DNA of 59,904 nucleotides, taken from Desulfobotulus alkaliphilus. Its GTDB lineage: Bacteria; Desulfobacterota; Desulfobacteria; Desulfobacterales; ASO4-4. Under the pieces are notes generated by a model. The model saw only the letters and a program-made list of their open reading frames with translations, was not told where the DNA came from and made no database searches. Location: the NCBI RefSeq assembly GCF_007830435.1, contig NZ_VLLC01000001.1, positions 1 to 59,904 on the forward strand, given 5' to 3'. How positions within the stretch are numbered: position 1 is the stretch's first letter; the number at the start of each line of letters is the position of its first letter. Shown here one piece after another: positions 58,586 through 59,904 of the stretch. The translations under genes and the position numbers were made by a program.

Positions 58586-59773
58586 ATGTCAAGAAAAGCA
58601 TCCGGTATTCCCCTGCGTTCCTGGTGTCAGGATCCCGAAGATCTGGCCATGGAGCAGGCAGAAAACCTCTGCCGCCATCCAAGGGCCTTCCATCACATTG
58701 CCCTGATGCCGGACTGTCACCCCGGATACGGCATGCCCATCGGAGGTGTGGCAGCCTTCAGAAATGCTATCATTCCCAATGCCGTAGGTGTGGATATCGG
58801 CTGCGGCATGGGGGCTGCCATGTCTGATTTCACAGGACAGCCGGAACGAAAAACCCTCGTAAAAATCACAGAAACCATTACCAGCTGCATTCCAGCAGGC
58901 TTCAACCGCCACAAACAGGATCAAAAATGGGAAGGCTTTGACAGTTTCCTTGAAAATCTGAGCGGAAAACCCGGCTGGTTGGGAAAGGATACCCTGAGTA
59001 TTGCCCGCCAGAGTCTTGGGACCCTTGGTGGCGGTAACCACTTCATTGAAATTCAAAAAGATGGTGAAGACAGAATCTGGGTCATGCTGCACTCGGGCTC
59101 CCGCAATCTCGGCAAAACCATAGCAGAATACCATCACAGAAAAGCCCTTGCGGAAAACCGGAAAGACGGCATTGTCCTTCCATCGGAAGATCTGGCTTTT
59201 TTTGATACGGATAGTGCAAGGGGAATGGCCTATATAAGGGATATGCACTTTGCCCTGAACTTTGCAAAGGAAAACCGCAGGCGCATGATGGATATCGTTA
59301 AAAAAATTCTTGGGGATACCCTTGGCTGCAGTTTTCTGCAGGAAATCAATATCCACCACAATTATGCCGCAGAAGAAAACCATTTCGGATGCCGTGTCTG
59401 GGTACACCGCAAGGGTGCCACCTCCGCACAAAAAGGTGAAAAGGGTATCATTCCCGGCTCCATGGGCAGCCCTTCCTATATTGTGGAGGGCTTGGGAAAC
59501 CCGGAATCCTTCTGTTCCTGCTCCCATGGGGCAGGCAGGGTCATGGGAAGAAACGAAGCATGCAGAAAACTGGATGCCGCTGCTGTGGCAGCTTCCATGA
59601 AGGGCATTGTCCATGGAGGATTTCCCACCATGAAAAAAGGAAACCTCCGGGGAAAACAGGATTTCGGTGAAGCTCCCGGTGCTTACAAGGATATCGACAC
59701 GGTCATGGCAGCACAAGCCGATCTTGTAAAAATTCTTGTGAAACTTCAGCCCCTTGCCGTTGTCAAAGGATAG
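58586..59773 (+). CDS. rtcB: RtcB-family RNA ligase (compact form)
   Basis: 395 residues from MSRKASGIPLRSWC, with AAGGAG upstream. Active-site motifs are present: DCHPGYGMPIGG, VDIGCGMGA (metal-binding Cys), GGGNHFIE, HSGSRNLGK, NIHHNYAAEE, and the guanylylation-site His in SHGAGRVMGR. RtcB joins 2',3'-cyclic phosphate or 3'-phosphate ends to 5'-OH ends in RNA repair, using GTP and Mn. At 395 residues it is shorter than the classic RtcB of about 480, resembling the RtcB2 group. No archease or RtcR is nearby; the HD-domain gene is its partner by position. Confidence 0.9.
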   Translation: MSRKASGIPLRSWCQDPEDLAMEQAENLCRHPRAFHHIALMPDCHPGYGMPIGGVAAFRNAIIPNAVGVDIGCGMGAAMSDFTGQPERKTLVKITETITSCIPAGFNRHKQDQKWEGFDSFLENLSGKPGWLGKDTLSIARQSLGTLGGGNHFIEIQKDGEDRIWVMLHSGSRNLGKTIAEYHHRKALAENRKDGIVLPSEDLAFFDTDSARGMAYIRDMHFALNFAKENRRRMMDIVKKILGDTLGCSFLQEINIHHNYAAEENHFGCRVWVHRKGATSAQKGEKGIIPGSMGSPSYIVEGLGNPESFCSCSHGAGRVMGRNEACRKLDAAAVAASMKGIVHGGFPTMKKGNLRGKQDFGEAPGAYKDIDTVMAAQADLVKILVKLQPLAVVKG

Positions 59774-59780
59774 AAAAATA

Positions 59781-59904
59781 GTAATTATTCAGCACGGTTT
59801 ACCCCGAACTGCCAATGCTGTAGTTGCAGCAGCTTTGTACTGCTGCAAGGCTCTGTGGCTATTTGCAAGTGACATTGCAATCGTTTCGGATCAGAGCTTT
59901 GCAG
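59781..59904 (+). mobile_element. Foldback repeat, copy D, cut by the window edge
   Basis: Starts GTAATTATTCAGCACGG 8 bp after the rtcB stop and contains the complete left module, including the CCAATGCTGTAGTTGCAGCAG stretch missing from copy B, then runs to AGAGCTTTG at the end of the window. This is the left half of a probable full-length copy. Confidence 0.82.

Overview
The window looks like chromosome from a Desulfobacterota (former Deltaproteobacteria) bacterium, probably a sulfate-reducer relative. This rests on gene content: a short Geobacter-type PilA with a companion secreted protein, a c-heme chemoreceptor, a Gcr-family membrane protein, a PocR-domain hybrid kinase, FolE2, malate:quinone oxidoreductase, and curli of the CsgEFGH type. 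The assignment is an inference; no rRNA, tRNA, CRISPR array or complete autonomous transposon was found.

Layout. 1-0.55 kb: 3' end of a VapC-like PIN toxin and a structured non-coding stretch. 0.55-3.2 kb: ABC-2 type transporter operon. 3.2-4.5 kb: pilin locus (pilA, a secreted partner, two overlapping tiny genes, a sigma-54-like promoter). 4.8-8.6 kb: YqgE/AlgH, a heme-binding chemoreceptor and a lone gspF. 8.6-14.2 kb: VTT membrane protein, small lipoprotein, heterodimeric ABC exporter. 14.4-24.1 kb: Gcr-like membrane protein, LEA-type lipoprotein, superoxide dismutase, KefB-like antiporter, hisF, PocR hybrid kinase. 24.4-35.2 kb: oleA, then a complete curli locus (csgB-like, giant csgA-like, csgE, csgF, csgG, csgH-like, csgD-like), then oleB, a Pro-rich anchored protein and oleC. 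35.3-45.5 kb: housekeeping genes on the minus strand (folE2, ttcA-like, rpoZ, greA, asd, pssA, psd, a methyltransferase, ftsK, RNase J). 45.5-59.9 kb: KamA-like radical SAM protein, tex, mqo, TauE, a GTPase/DUF2868 pair, an HD-domain protein and RtcB, interspersed with a dispersed repeat.

How the genes fit together. The curli genes form a self-contained fibre system: two curlin-type subunits, the outer-membrane secretion pore CsgG with helpers CsgE and CsgF, a CsgH-like inhibitor and a LuxR-type regulator. They sit inside what would otherwise be a contiguous oleA-oleB-oleC set for head-to-head condensation of fatty acyl chains; oleD is not in the window. The pilin locus encodes a 60-residue mature pilin whose aromatic positions closely match the conductive pilin of Geobacter.

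The most unusual signal is a family of non-coding, nested, foldback repeats (full-length copies near 9.9, 45.7 and 46.9 kb; partial copies near 41.5, 51.3, 53.5 and 59.8 kb). They have GTAA...TTAC termini, a perfect 8-bp target duplication around one copy, and internal 71-72 bp cassettes bounded by 13-14 bp perfect inverted repeats. They look like non-autonomous IS66-type elements that preferentially sit at gene 3' ends.
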